Source: Rhodanobacter sp. ANJX3 (lineage in GTDB: Bacteria > Pseudomonadota > Gammaproteobacteria > Xanthomonadales > Rhodanobacteraceae). From it: 64,000 nucleotides of DNA. Shown in pieces: positions 37,707 through 44,879 of this stretch. The translations under genes were made by a program, and so were the position numbers. The stretch is taken from the NCBI RefSeq assembly GCF_014200755.1, contig NZ_JACHCM010000001.1:124001-188000 (forward strand), read 5' to 3'. The notes beneath the pieces are model-generated. The model had not been told where the DNA came from and did not search any database. It saw only the letters and a program-made list of their open reading frames with translations. How positions within the stretch are numbered: the stretch's first letter is position 1; each line of letters begins with the position of its first letter.

Positions 37707-38990
37707 TCAGGGTTCATGAAAGTGAGAAAGCTCGACGCCGGCGAGGGTGGAAAGCCGGGTCGGAAAAAGCGGCGGGCGTGCACCGCTGCGAGGAAAACGA
37801 CCGATCTCGGCCAGCGCGCTGCCGCAGATCCGTCCCTGACAGGCGCCCATGCCGCAACGCGTGGCGAGCTTGGCGCTGCGTGCATCGGTATGGCCGTCCA
37901 AAGCGGCAAGCGGTACATCCTCGCAGCGACAGATCAAGGTGTCCGGCTGGGCCAGCGCATGCACGCGCGCATCGAGCGCGAAGCAGCGATCCAGCGCGTC
38001 GGAAAAATGTCGCGCGCGCCGACGCGCGGGCAGCAGGCGGTCGGCCGCGGCGCCTTCGCCGCAAGCGGCGTGGCCGGCGATGGCGCCCTCGACACGTGCG
38101 GTGTCGCGTCCGCCGATGCCGCAGAGTTCTCCGGCGGCGTAGACGTGGGCCACGCTGGTCTGCTGGTAACGATCGGTCTCGACGACGGCGTGTGCGCCCT
38201 GGTATTGCAGCGTGCAGCCGAGCAGCTGGGCGAGCTCTACGTTGGCGAGCAGGCCGTAGCCCACCGCCAGCACATCGCAGTCGATGCGTTCGAGGCCGCC
38301 CGGTCCGTCCACCTCGATGGACTGAAGCTGATGTTCGCCGGTGGCGCGGCGCACCACACTGCCACAGCGATACGGCACGCCGAGCAGCTTCGCCTTCAGT
38401 GCGGTCGCCTGCAGCGCCTTGCCCGGCCAGCGCCAGAGCCCGGTCGCAAAATGCTGCATCTGTTCGCGGGAGGATTGCTCGTAAATAGCCGCGACATGGG
38501 CACCGTGAGCGCGAGCGGTGGCTGCCGCGGCCAGCAACAGCGGACCGCTACCGGCAATGACGACCCGACGCCCGGCCAGCGGCCAGCCCTGCTTGGCCAA
38601 CGCCTGCAGTCCGCCGGCGCCGGTGACGCCGGGCAAGGTCCAGCCGGGAAACGGCAGCAGCAGTTCGCGCGCGCCGGTGGCGAGCACGAGCGCGCGGTAG
38701 TGCAATAGGCGGGCGCTTTTCGGGTCTTCCACCAGCAAGCCGCCGTCTTCGCCGGTGACCACGCGCGTTTGCGCCAGCCAATCGACCGTCGCATGATCCA
38801 ACGCATTGCGCATGCTTTGCCTTGCCAGTGCAGGCAAGGCACGCCGCACATCGTGACGCCAGACCTGACCACCGGCCGTCGCCTGCTGATCGATCAGGCC
38901 CACGCGTGCGCCGTGGCTGGCGGCGGCATGAGCGGCTGCCAGTCCGGCCGGTCCTGCGCCGACGATCAGCACGTCGTAGCGATCATTCAT
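37707..38990 (-). CDS. FAD/[2Fe-2S] oxidoreductase, subunit of D-hydroxyproline dehydrogenase (HcnB-like)
   Basis: The 427-residue protein begins VLIVGAGPAGLAAAHAA (FAD-binding), has a second dinucleotide motif VVIAGSGPLLLAAAA, and ends with a BFD-like cysteine cluster, ICRCEDVP and RCGMGACQGRICG, for a [2Fe-2S] centre. This is the alpha-type subunit found in HcnABC hydrogen-cyanide synthase, opine oxidases and multi-subunit D-hydroxyproline dehydrogenases. It overlaps the 84-residue ferredoxin-like subunit by 8 bases and works with the FAD oxidase encoded next. Confidence 0.87.
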   Translation of the reverse strand: MNDRYDVLIVGAGPAGLAAAHAAASHGARVGLIDQQATAGGQVWRHDVRRALPALARQSMRNALDHATVDWLAQTRVVTGEDGGLLVEDPKSARLLHYRALVLATGARELLLPFPGWTLPGVTGAGGLQALAKQGWPLAGRRVVIAGSGPLLLAAAATARAHGAHVAAIYEQSSREQMQHFATGLWRWPGKALQATALKAKLLGVPYRCGSVVRRATGEHQLQSIEVDGPGGLERIDCDVLAVGYGLLANVELAQLLGCTLQYQGAHAVVETDRYQQTSVAHVYAAGELCGIGGRDTARVEGAIAGHAACGEGAAADRLLPARRRARHFSDALDRCFALDARVHALAQPDTLICRCEDVPLAALDGHTDARSAKLATRCGMGACQGRICGSALAEIGRFPRSGARPPLFPTRLSTLAGVELSHFHEP

Positions 38991-39237
38991 CGCAGATCAC
39001 CTGCATGCCTTCGCGCACCGGCACCATGCAGGCACGCTGCTGGCCCGTGCCATCGATACGCACACGGCATTCGAAACACGCGCCCATACCGCAGAAAGCC
39101 GCGCGCGGTTGTCCTGTGATCGATCGGCGAAACACCGCCGATGATTGAGCGGCCGCGATCGCGGCCGCCACGCTGCTGCCGGCGACGACTTCGACCGTGC
39201 GATGGTTGATCTGCAAGCGGATCAGCGCCGGCTTCAT
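38983..39237 (-). CDS. (2Fe-2S)-binding small subunit (HcnA-like)
   Basis: The 84-residue ferredoxin-like protein has the cysteine pattern FCGMGACFECRV plus a later RACMV, enough for one [2Fe-2S] cluster. It is the gamma subunit of the three-part dehydrogenase that converts cis-4-hydroxy-D-proline to the pyrroline. Its ends overlap both neighbours (ATGA with the preceding gene), as expected for a stoichiometric complex. Confidence 0.87.
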   Translation of the reverse strand: MKPALIRLQINHRTVEVVAGSSVAAAIAAAQSSAVFRRSITGQPRAAFCGMGACFECRVRIDGTGQQRACMVPVREGMQVICDE

Positions 39238-40331
39238 GCCGCCACCCGCATCGGATCATAGGGACGCGGATCGATCGCCGGAACGTTTCCGAGCATTTGA
39301 TCGATCACCAGCCGCGCGCTGCCCAGCGCCGTAGTGACGCCCAGGCCTTCGTGACCGGCGGCGACCCACAGATTGGCGTGCTGCGGCACTTTTCCCAGGT
39401 ACGGCAGTCCATCCACGCTGACCGGGCGAAAGCCGGTCCAGATACGCAGGGCGTCGAGCCCGCTCAAGCCAGGAAGAAACTGCAGCGTACGTGCCAGCAT
39501 CCGGCGCACCATCGCCATGGAGATATCCGAGGTCTGGCTGCCGTATTCGCGCGACGACCCGATCAGAATCTGTCCGGTCGGCCGCGGCTGCACGTTGAAG
39601 GCGACGCTGCTGTCGGCATCGCCGTGTGCGCTGTCGGCGTAACCCAGCTCAAGCAGCTGGTGATGGACCAGGCCGGGGTGACGATCGGTGATGACCAGAT
39701 GCCCCTTGCGACCGCGCACCGGCAATTCGGGAAGCAGCTGCGGCAGGGCGCAGCCGGTGGCGATCAGCACGTTGCCGTCGAGCTTGGTGCCGTCGTTCAA
39801 GCGCACGCCGCTGCCGGTCAACTGATGCGCACGCTGTGGATACCAGGCGGCGCCGCGCGCGATCGCACGATCCACCAGATAGCGCGCCACGCCGGGCGGA
39901 TACACGACGGCCTCGTTCGGTACCCGCATGCCTCCCGCCAGACCGGGGGCGAGCGCGGGTTCCAATCGATAGAGCTGCTCGGCGTCGACTTGCTCGGCCA
40001 CGACGCCCACTGCCGCGAGCCGCGCCAGCTTGGCCGGGATCGAGGCATATTCATCGGCGTTGCTCGCTACCCACAAGGTGCCGCAGCGGCTGAATTCGGC
40101 CTGCGGCAGATCGACGAACTCGTCCCATAGGCCCAGCGAGTAGTGCGCCAGCGCCAGTTCGGCCGGATCGTCGTCCATCGCCACCAGATGACCCATCGCC
40201 GCCGCGGTGGCCACGCCGCCGATGGGGCCCGGTTCGACCATGGCCACGCGTAGACCCTGGGCGCTGGCATAGTCGGCGCAAGCGGCACCGACGATGCCTG
40301 CGCCCACTACGACCAGGTCATAACTTTTCAC
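39234..40331 (-). CDS. FAD-dependent D-hydroxyproline oxidase subunit (DAO family)
   Basis: The 365-residue protein starts with GTG at 40331 ([20 protein letters not shown]), which overlaps the epimerase stop as GTGA. The FAD-binding fold, the [18 protein letters not shown] segment and the [16 protein letters not shown] tail are typical of the DadA/HcnC D-amino-acid oxidoreductase group. It probably oxidises cis-4-hydroxy-D-proline and passes electrons through the two Fe-S subunits. The longer ORF upstream of 40331 only shadows the epimerase gene. Confidence 0.88.
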   Translation of the reverse strand: MKSYDLVVVGAGIVGAACADYASAQGLRVAMVEPGPIGGVATAAAMGHLVAMDDDPAELALAHYSLGLWDEFVDLPQAEFSRCGTLWVASNADEYASIPAKLARLAAVGVVAEQVDAEQLYRLEPALAPGLAGGMRVPNEAVVYPPGVARYLVDRAIARGAAWYPQRAHQLTGSGVRLNDGTKLDGNVLIATGCALPQLLPELPVRGRKGHLVITDRHPGLVHHQLLELGYADSAHGDADSSVAFNVQPRPTGQILIGSSREYGSQTSDISMAMVRRMLARTLQFLPGLSGLDALRIWTGFRPVSVDGLPYLGKVPQHANLWVAAGHEGLGVTTALGSARLVIDQMLGNVPAIDPRPYDPMRVAA

Positions 40332-41269
40332 GAGGCGCCGATGCCCCAGACCAGCGGATCGCGCTCGTCGAGCAGCAGCTGGCCTCGTGCCGTCACGTGG
40401 GCGGTACCGGTAATGCGCGGCAGGACGCCGTGCGCGCCGGGCCGATACTGCGCTTCGAAGACGCTGCCCAGAATACCGGCCTGGCGCCAGACGCGTCCCG
40501 GCTCCAGCTTGCCATCCGCCGCCAGACAAGCCACCTTGGCACTGGTGCCGGTGCCGCACGGCGAACGGTCGTAGGCCATGCCCGGGCACAGTACGAAATT
40601 GCACGCGTCGGCGTCGTCCTGGATCGACCCGGCATTGATCTCGATATGGTCGATCTCGGCATCCTGCGCGCCGGTGATGCCGGCGGCCGCCAGCGCCGCG
40701 CGAACCGCCTCGGTATACGTGGTCAAACCGCGCTGGTTCGCCAGCGTCAGCGGCAGTGGCGTATCGTTGGTGATGAAAAACCAGTTGCCACCCCACGCGA
40801 CATCGCCATGGATCTTGCCGTAACCCGGCACGTCCAGTTCGATATTTTTGGCATGGCGATAGCTTTCGACGTTGTCGACGGCCACGCGGCCGTCGGCATG
40901 CAGCTCCACGCCGACCATGCCCACTGGGGTTTCCAGCCGATGCTTGCCCGGCGCAATGCGACCCAGATGCAGCAGCGTGGTGATCAGGCCGATCGTACCG
41001 TGACCGCACATGCCCAGATAACCGACGTTGTTGAAGAAGATCACCCCCGCACAGGCGGTGGGGTCCTGTGGCGGCAGGAGCAGGGCGCCCACCATGGTGT
41101 CCGAACCGCGCGGTTCACAGGCAATCGCCTGGCGCCACAGGTCGTAATGGCTGCGAAACAGGTTGCGCCGCTCGGCCAGCGTGCCGTTGCCCAGATCGGG
41201 AAAGCCGGCCAGCACCACACGCGTGGGTTCGCCGCCGGTATGTGAATCGATAAAGTCGATAGTCTGCAT
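40328..41269 (-). CDS. 4-hydroxyproline 2-epimerase (proline racemase family)
   Basis: The 313-residue enzyme has both catalytic cysteines: MCGHGTIG (first acid/base Cys) and [10 protein letters not shown] (second). The opening [15 protein letters not shown] is typical of hydroxyproline epimerases rather than of proline racemases. It turns trans-4-hydroxy-L-proline into cis-4-hydroxy-D-proline, the first step of the pathway. It is the first gene of the operon and lies 57 bases from the candidate operator, divergent from the PAS-AraC regulator. Confidence 0.92.
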   Translation of the reverse strand: MQTIDFIDSHTGGEPTRVVLAGFPDLGNGTLAERRNLFRSHYDLWRQAIACEPRGSDTMVGALLLPPQDPTACAGVIFFNNVGYLGMCGHGTIGLITTLLHLGRIAPGKHRLETPVGMVGVELHADGRVAVDNVESYRHAKNIELDVPGYGKIHGDVAWGGNWFFITNDTPLPLTLANQRGLTTYTEAVRAALAAAGITGAQDAEIDHIEINAGSIQDDADACNFVLCPGMAYDRSPCGTGTSAKVACLAADGKLEPGRVWRQAGILGSVFEAQYRPGAHGVLPRITGTAHVTARGQLLLDERDPLVWGIGAS

Positions 41270-41303
41270 GCACTCATGCTCGCCTTCGCCGGCCCGGCGC
41301 GTC

Positions 41304-41344
41304 TAGAAAGCCTTGCGGGCATTGAGTGCGGAATTCGGCACAGT
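41304..41344 (-). promoter_or_regulatory. Candidate operator/promoter of the hydroxyproline operon
   Basis: The plus strand reads TAGAAAGC, one base, TTGCGGGCATTGA, then GTGCGGAATTCGGCACAGT. The same arrangement recurs at 33916-33956 and, without the TAGAAAGC block, at 26406-26437, each time upstream of a minus-strand gene. TGCGG occurs twice, 13 bases apart, like the direct half-sites of AraC-type activators. The neighbouring divergent PAS-AraC gene is the obvious candidate for the binding protein. Confidence 0.75.
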
Positions 41345-41480
41345 GGTCGCGGGCGGTTCTTTTCGGGAACCGGATGGAAAAGCTTGCCGCCCAGGTGTCA
41401 ACGCCGTCTATGATTAGGTGTGCCGAGAGCCAACCCTTCGTCGCATCCGTTCTGGCAAGGTCGTGGAGCCGTCGACTCGT

Positions 41481-42215
41481 ATGAAGATTTCTGCCGATGA
41501 AATAGAGGCGCTGTTCGATGCGCTGCCCGACGCGGTGTTCTTCGTCAAGGACACCGCGGGGCGTTATACGCATGCCAACCTGACCCTGGTGCGGCGGCTG
41601 GGTTTGAAACAGCGCCATCAGGTCATCGGCAAAAGCGTCACCGAGCTGTTCCCGTCCACCATGGGCGGCTCCTACGCCGCTCAGGATCGGCGCGTGCTCA
41701 CCGGCGAAATCATCGAAAACCAGCTGGAAGTGCATATTTTCAACAACCGCGCGCCGGGCTGGTGCCTTACCTGCAAGCGACCGCTGATCGTGCGCGATGA
41801 AATTCGCGGCGTCATCGGCATCTCGCGCGACCTGGGCCAGCCTGACGGTCGACACCCTACCTACGATCGCCTGCGTCGCGTGCTCAATTACATGAACGAG
41901 CACTACGCCGAAAGCCTTCGCGTGCAGGCGCTGGCCGGACTGGCCGCGCTGTCGATCGCGCAGCTGGAGCGTCACTTTCGACGTGTATTCCAACTGACCC
42001 CGCAACAGGTGCTCACCAAGATCCGCATCGAAGCCGCGATGCGCGCGCTGCAGGGGAGCGACACCGTCGCCTCCATCGGGCTTTCCTGCGGCTTCGTCGA
42101 CCAGAGCGCGTTCGCCCGGCAATTCAAGGCTACGGTCGGCATGACGCCACGCGACTATCGGACGATGGCATCGGCACCGTCGGAGAAAGAGGCCAAAGCC
42201 TCCACCGGCTCGTGA
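41481..42215 (+). CDS. PAS-AraC transcriptional regulator of the hydroxyproline locus
   Basis: The 244-residue protein has an N-terminal PAS domain (residues 1-115, with LFDALPDAVFFVKDTAGRY and VIGKSVTELFPSTMG) and a C-terminal AraC double helix-turn-helix, including ALAGLAALSIAQLERHFRR and TVASIGLSCGFVDQSAFARQ. The PAS domain is the likely ligand sensor, possibly for hydroxyproline itself. I chose the ATG at 41481 since it opens the PAS domain and has GGAG upstream. It is divergent from the epimerase operon, the usual position for the controlling regulator. Confidence 0.87.
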   Translation: MKISADEIEALFDALPDAVFFVKDTAGRYTHANLTLVRRLGLKQRHQVIGKSVTELFPSTMGGSYAAQDRRVLTGEIIENQLEVHIFNNRAPGWCLTCKRPLIVRDEIRGVIGISRDLGQPDGRHPTYDRLRRVLNYMNEHYAESLRVQALAGLAALSIAQLERHFRRVFQLTPQQVLTKIRIEAAMRALQGSDTVASIGLSCGFVDQSAFARQFKATVGMTPRDYRTMASAPSEKEAKASTGS

Positions 42216-42260
42216 CGCGGGATAAACCGGGCGCCGGAAAATAGGTCGCGAACGCATTGG

Positions 42261-42342
42261 CCAAGAGGCTTGCAGCCGGCGCCGCTCAGCGCGAGTCGTG
42301 TCCGCTCACCTGACGCACGGCCTCCGGCCGCAAGCCTCTTGG
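42261..42342. repeat. Long inverted repeat with 19-bp arms
   Basis: CCAAGAGGCTTGCAGCCGG (42261-42279) is inverted as CCGGCCGCAAGCCTCTTGG (42324-42342), with one mismatch and a 44-base centre. It follows the PAS-AraC stop by 45 bases. It could be a REP-like element, a MITE remnant or a large 3'-end hairpin. No T-run follows. Confidence 0.6.
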
Positions 42343-42490
42343 TCATCACGTGCAGCCGAACAAGTATCCCCGCATCGACGTAAACCCCGGATAACAGCGG
42401 GGTGACATGTCGTATAGAACGCGTCAATTCGCAGATGACCTGCGAGCGAAGGACAGCGATGCGCTGATCCAAGTGGCGCATGGCATAGGC

Positions 42491-42517
42491 AAAAAGCGGC
42501 CACGCAGGCCGCTTTTT
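42491..42517 (-). terminator. Bidirectional rho-independent terminator
   Basis: AAAAAGCGGCC, a 5-base loop ACGCA, and GGCCGCTTTTT form an 11-bp stem with runs of A and T on the two sides. It is 29 bases past the stop of the minus-strand csbD-like gene and can also stop transcripts from the PAS-AraC side. Confidence 0.85.
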
Positions 42518-42545
42518 CGCTATCGCTCACATTGCCGCGAGAGCG

Positions 42546-42800
42546 TCAGTCGCGGCTGGCCGTCAGACGTCCCAGCAGAAATGCCACACCCGCGGCAATC
42601 AGCACTTTATTCAACGGACGATCGGCCGCCCACTCGCGCACGCGTTCGATGACGTCGCCGGCTGTGGCCTGCACATCGCCAGCGGCAGCGCGCGCCTTGC
42701 CCTTGGCTTGCTGGTCGGCGTCGCCGGTCAAAGCACCGGCGGCGTCCTGGATGCGGCCGGCCACTTTATTGACGGTGCCTTCGACTTGATTCTCGTTCAT
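42546..42800 (-). CDS. CsbD-family stress protein with C-terminal membrane anchor
   Basis: The 84-residue protein has the CsbD repeat pattern (MNENQVEGTVNKVAGRIQDAAG, then QQAKGKARAAAGDVQ) and a hydrophobic tail, LIAAGVAFLLGRL, as in ElaB/YqjD-like anchored forms. CsbD proteins rise with general stress and entry into stationary phase; their molecular role is unknown. An AAGGTC ribosome site precedes the start. A strong terminator follows. Confidence 0.85.
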   Translation of the reverse strand: MNENQVEGTVNKVAGRIQDAAGALTGDADQQAKGKARAAAGDVQATAGDVIERVREWAADRPLNKVLIAAGVAFLLGRLTASRD

Positions 42801-43016
42801 GGGTAAAGACCTTACGGTTGGTTGACGTTAATCGAGACGATGCGCGAAACGTCGTGAAGAACATAGAAAGGGCGCACGCTTCCTCATCCGGCCGTTCAGG
42901 ATAGGGTTCACCGGAGCACCGAATGAAAGTCAGAAAGAGCCGGCTCAAAATCTCCACGCGAGGTGCGGTGACGCCGTAAAGAGACCCTGATGCCGCATCG
43001 AAAAGAGCCATCGATT

Positions 43017-43196
43017 ATGAGCCATCGAAATCGCCGACGAGCGGAGCCAACAACCCTCGTGGATCCGGCTCGCAATATCGGGGCCGAAACGGATAGTGAC
43101 ACCGGCTCCGCAGGCACGCCGCAGGGCAACGGCAATTCGGTACGAAGCGGCGATGTGGATGTCCCGATCGACGCCGGCGTAACTACCGATCGGTGA
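43017..43196 (+). CDS. Small polar hypothetical protein
   Basis: This 59-residue ORF (MSHRNRRRAEP to VTTDR) is rich in charged and small residues and has no membrane segment. Codon positions look GC-rich in the third base, and a rho-independent terminator lies 170 bases downstream, which supports transcription in this direction. No family was recognised. An upstream in-frame ATG at 42990 is possible. It may equally be non-coding. Confidence 0.35.
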   Translation: MSHRNRRRAEPTTLVDPARNIGAETDSDTGSAGTPQGNGNSVRSGDVDVPIDAGVTTDR

Positions 43197-43368
43197 ACAA
43201 GCGATGGCGTAGCGGAGCAGGGCCGTTCGAACAAAATGACAGCGCTACTATGACATTCTGCTCACGTACTGCCGCTGATACTGGCATCGCCGGTCAAGGT
43301 AGCTTCTCTGCCTCGCCACGGATGACGAATTCCGGCAATGAACAAATCGTGCAGTTCACTGCATGCCC

Positions 43369-43400
43369 AACCGCCCGGTCCTTCGCCGGGCGGTTTCTTT
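43369..43400 (+). terminator. Rho-independent terminator
   Basis: AACCGCCCGG, a 7-base loop and CCGGGCGGTT, followed by TCTTTTT. It ends a plus-strand transcript that covers 43017-43196 or a small RNA in 43200-43370. Confidence 0.85.
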
Positions 43401-43553
43401 TTGGGGCTAGTCGATCTTGGATGTTTCGTCCCGAGTTTCGTGGAGGCTGTCTGGTGGAAGTCGCGCCTCCAGAACGGCGGCCTGCCGGGTGAGTGGCCGT
43501 AGTAATTTGCCTCGGCCTCTGTCGGCGGTGAGACATATGGTCTTTGGCATGGC

Positions 43554-43871
43554 CTATCGCTTTCGCGAGTAATACCAACTGGACCCTTGCAAGTACCTCC
43601 ATTCCAGCAGCGATGCAGGCAAACGCGCGTTGGGCCAGCAGCGCCGCAATGCCGCCAACGCCATTTCCGCCGTTTCATGCCGACCGACTTCGCACTCATC
43701 GAGTAGCGTTCGCCACCGATGACCATGCTCGACAATGCGTAGCAAACCGGGTTTGGAAGGATGGACGTACTGCCTCAACACGAGCGATCTCCGTGGCCTT
43801 GGTACCCATAGCGTAGAGGTCGTGCGATGACGTCTTCTTTGTTGTCTCAAGGCAATGAAATGACTGAACAA
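43554..43871 (-). CDS. Hypothetical protein (small, Trp/Leu-rich C-terminus)
   Basis: The frame encodes up to 105 residues. The segment from HRWRTLLDECEVGRHETAEM to RRCWPNARLPASLLEWRYL resembles a regular alpha/beta domain and looks protein-like. The basic first 30 residues look less so, and a GTG at 43781 is an alternative start giving 75 residues. No family was recognised. It lies upstream of nothing obvious and its surroundings are of lower GC than the rest of the window. Confidence 0.45.
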   Translation of the reverse strand: MFSHFIALRQQRRRHRTTSTLWVPRPRRSLVLRQYVHPSKPGLLRIVEHGHRWRTLLDECEVGRHETAEMALAALRRCWPNARLPASLLEWRYLQGSSWYYSRKR

Positions 43872-43925
43872 ACCGGGTGACCGTTTTAGAGCCGGCTGGA
43901 TGCTGTAAAGGGCGAACTGTGCCCA

Positions 43926-44462
43926 TCAATGAGAGCTACTGGCCGACTGTCTTTCCTGAATCTGCAAGGCCTCGGCTTCGTGTTTGCGAGTGACGACGCT
44001 GCGTTGAGCGTAGAGATAAGAACCCAAAAGCGAGACTTTATAAGAATCGCTTTCCGCATCCTGTTGCGTGCCGTAATCGCGCAATAAACGCAATTCGCGT
44101 TCGGCTTCATCCAAGTCGCCTTTAGCGATCGTCAGCTCCACGACGCGGCAAGCGGGCTCGAAGGATGCGTGAAGGCGTTCCAGAGCCTGCTTGTTGTGAG
44201 GATCGAGCGCCAAGACGCTTAAATAGAATTCGTAAAGGTTGCTGCCCTCGGGCGCGACGAGATGGTGGTCGCGAAATGCCGTCTCGGCAAGACCCGACAG
44301 AACGCCGATGCCGCTGGAATTGCCCACGGCGGCGCCATCCCCGGGCGCTATCGTCGAGGTATGAAAGTGCCACAATCCGAGGCCAAGCAACGCACTGACC
44401 GCGACAAGTGCCAACGCAAGAAGAATGTACTTGCGATGGGTACGAGCAAAGAGGCGCGACAT
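43926..44462 (-). CDS. Single-pass membrane protein resembling the N-terminal half of a TonB-like transducer
   Basis: From the ATG at 44462 the protein has 178 residues: a basic start (SRLFARTHRKY), one membrane segment (ILLALALVAVSALLGLGLW), then a periplasmic TPR-like region with FYLSVLALDPHNKQALERL and LDEAERELRLLRDYG. This order recalls the Xanthomonadales energy-transducer proteins with helical repeats, but the C-terminal TonB fold is absent; it ends in QERQSASSSH. It could be a truncated TonB homologue or an unrelated anchored TPR protein. Starts at 44495 and 44570 are also open. Confidence 0.6.
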   Translation of the reverse strand: MSRLFARTHRKYILLALALVAVSALLGLGLWHFHTSTIAPGDGAAVGNSSGIGVLSGLAETAFRDHHLVAPEGSNLYEFYLSVLALDPHNKQALERLHASFEPACRVVELTIAKGDLDEAERELRLLRDYGTQQDAESDSYKVSLLGSYLYAQRSVVTRKHEAEALQIQERQSASSSH

Positions 44463-44603
44463 GGCATTCACCGATTTCGGGTTGGTTCGCTGCATCGCGA
44501 AATGTTCTTGACAACAAATCAGCCTATCCATCCAGTGTTGCGAATCGATGTATGGCTGACATGTCGCCATGCCACGTCCGATGGTTTGAATTCGCTAAAC
44601 GAC

Positions 44604-44637
44604 AGACAAAAAAGAAGCCCCGCTTGGGACGGGGCTT
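44604..44637 (-). terminator. Rho-independent terminator for a leftward transcript
   Basis: On the minus strand AAGCCCC, a 9-base loop and GGGGCTT are followed by CTTTTTT. The plus strand has no T-run on its side, so it stops leftward transcription. No convincing leftward gene lies just upstream (44638-44879), which leaves an orphan terminator. Confidence 0.8.
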
Positions 44638-44879
44638 AATTGGAGAGTCGGCGCACTATAGCGTCGCACTGTGACAGTTTCGTGTGTAACGGAACGGTAC
44701 GCAAAAGAACGCTGGCAACAGGCTTTCATAACCTTCGATCGCCCGAAGGGCTTTTGTGCATGGAAAAAACTGGACGCCAAACAAAAGCGAACGACTGTCA
44801 GATGCTCGTGATACTTTCCCACCACGAACCCAACCACCTCATACAAATGGTGAGTGCCTTTTGAGGCGCTATAGCTCAC
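44638..44879 (-). other. Intergenic region, candidate leftward small RNA
   Basis: This 242-base stretch lies between the orphan leftward terminator and the EAL-GGDEF start. It includes a small hairpin GCCCGAAGGGC with TTTT (near 44735-44752). The only leftward ORF through it lacks protein-like features and runs through the terminator. A small RNA transcribed leftward is possible; the promoter of the EAL-GGDEF gene must also lie here. Confidence 0.3.

Noticed and set aside
39234..41009. 591-residue fusion of an Arg-rich region with the D-amino-acid oxidase
   Set aside because: The first part shadows the epimerase; the GTG at 40331 overlapping the epimerase stop is the natural start.
43193..43492. 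99-residue plus-strand ORF
   Set aside because: It reads straight through a strong rho-independent terminator and its residues look like random translation.
43262..43735. 157-residue minus-strand ORF
   Set aside because: Rich in Arg, Pro, Gly and Cys without domain pattern; it covers a terminator and overlaps a more protein-like ORF.
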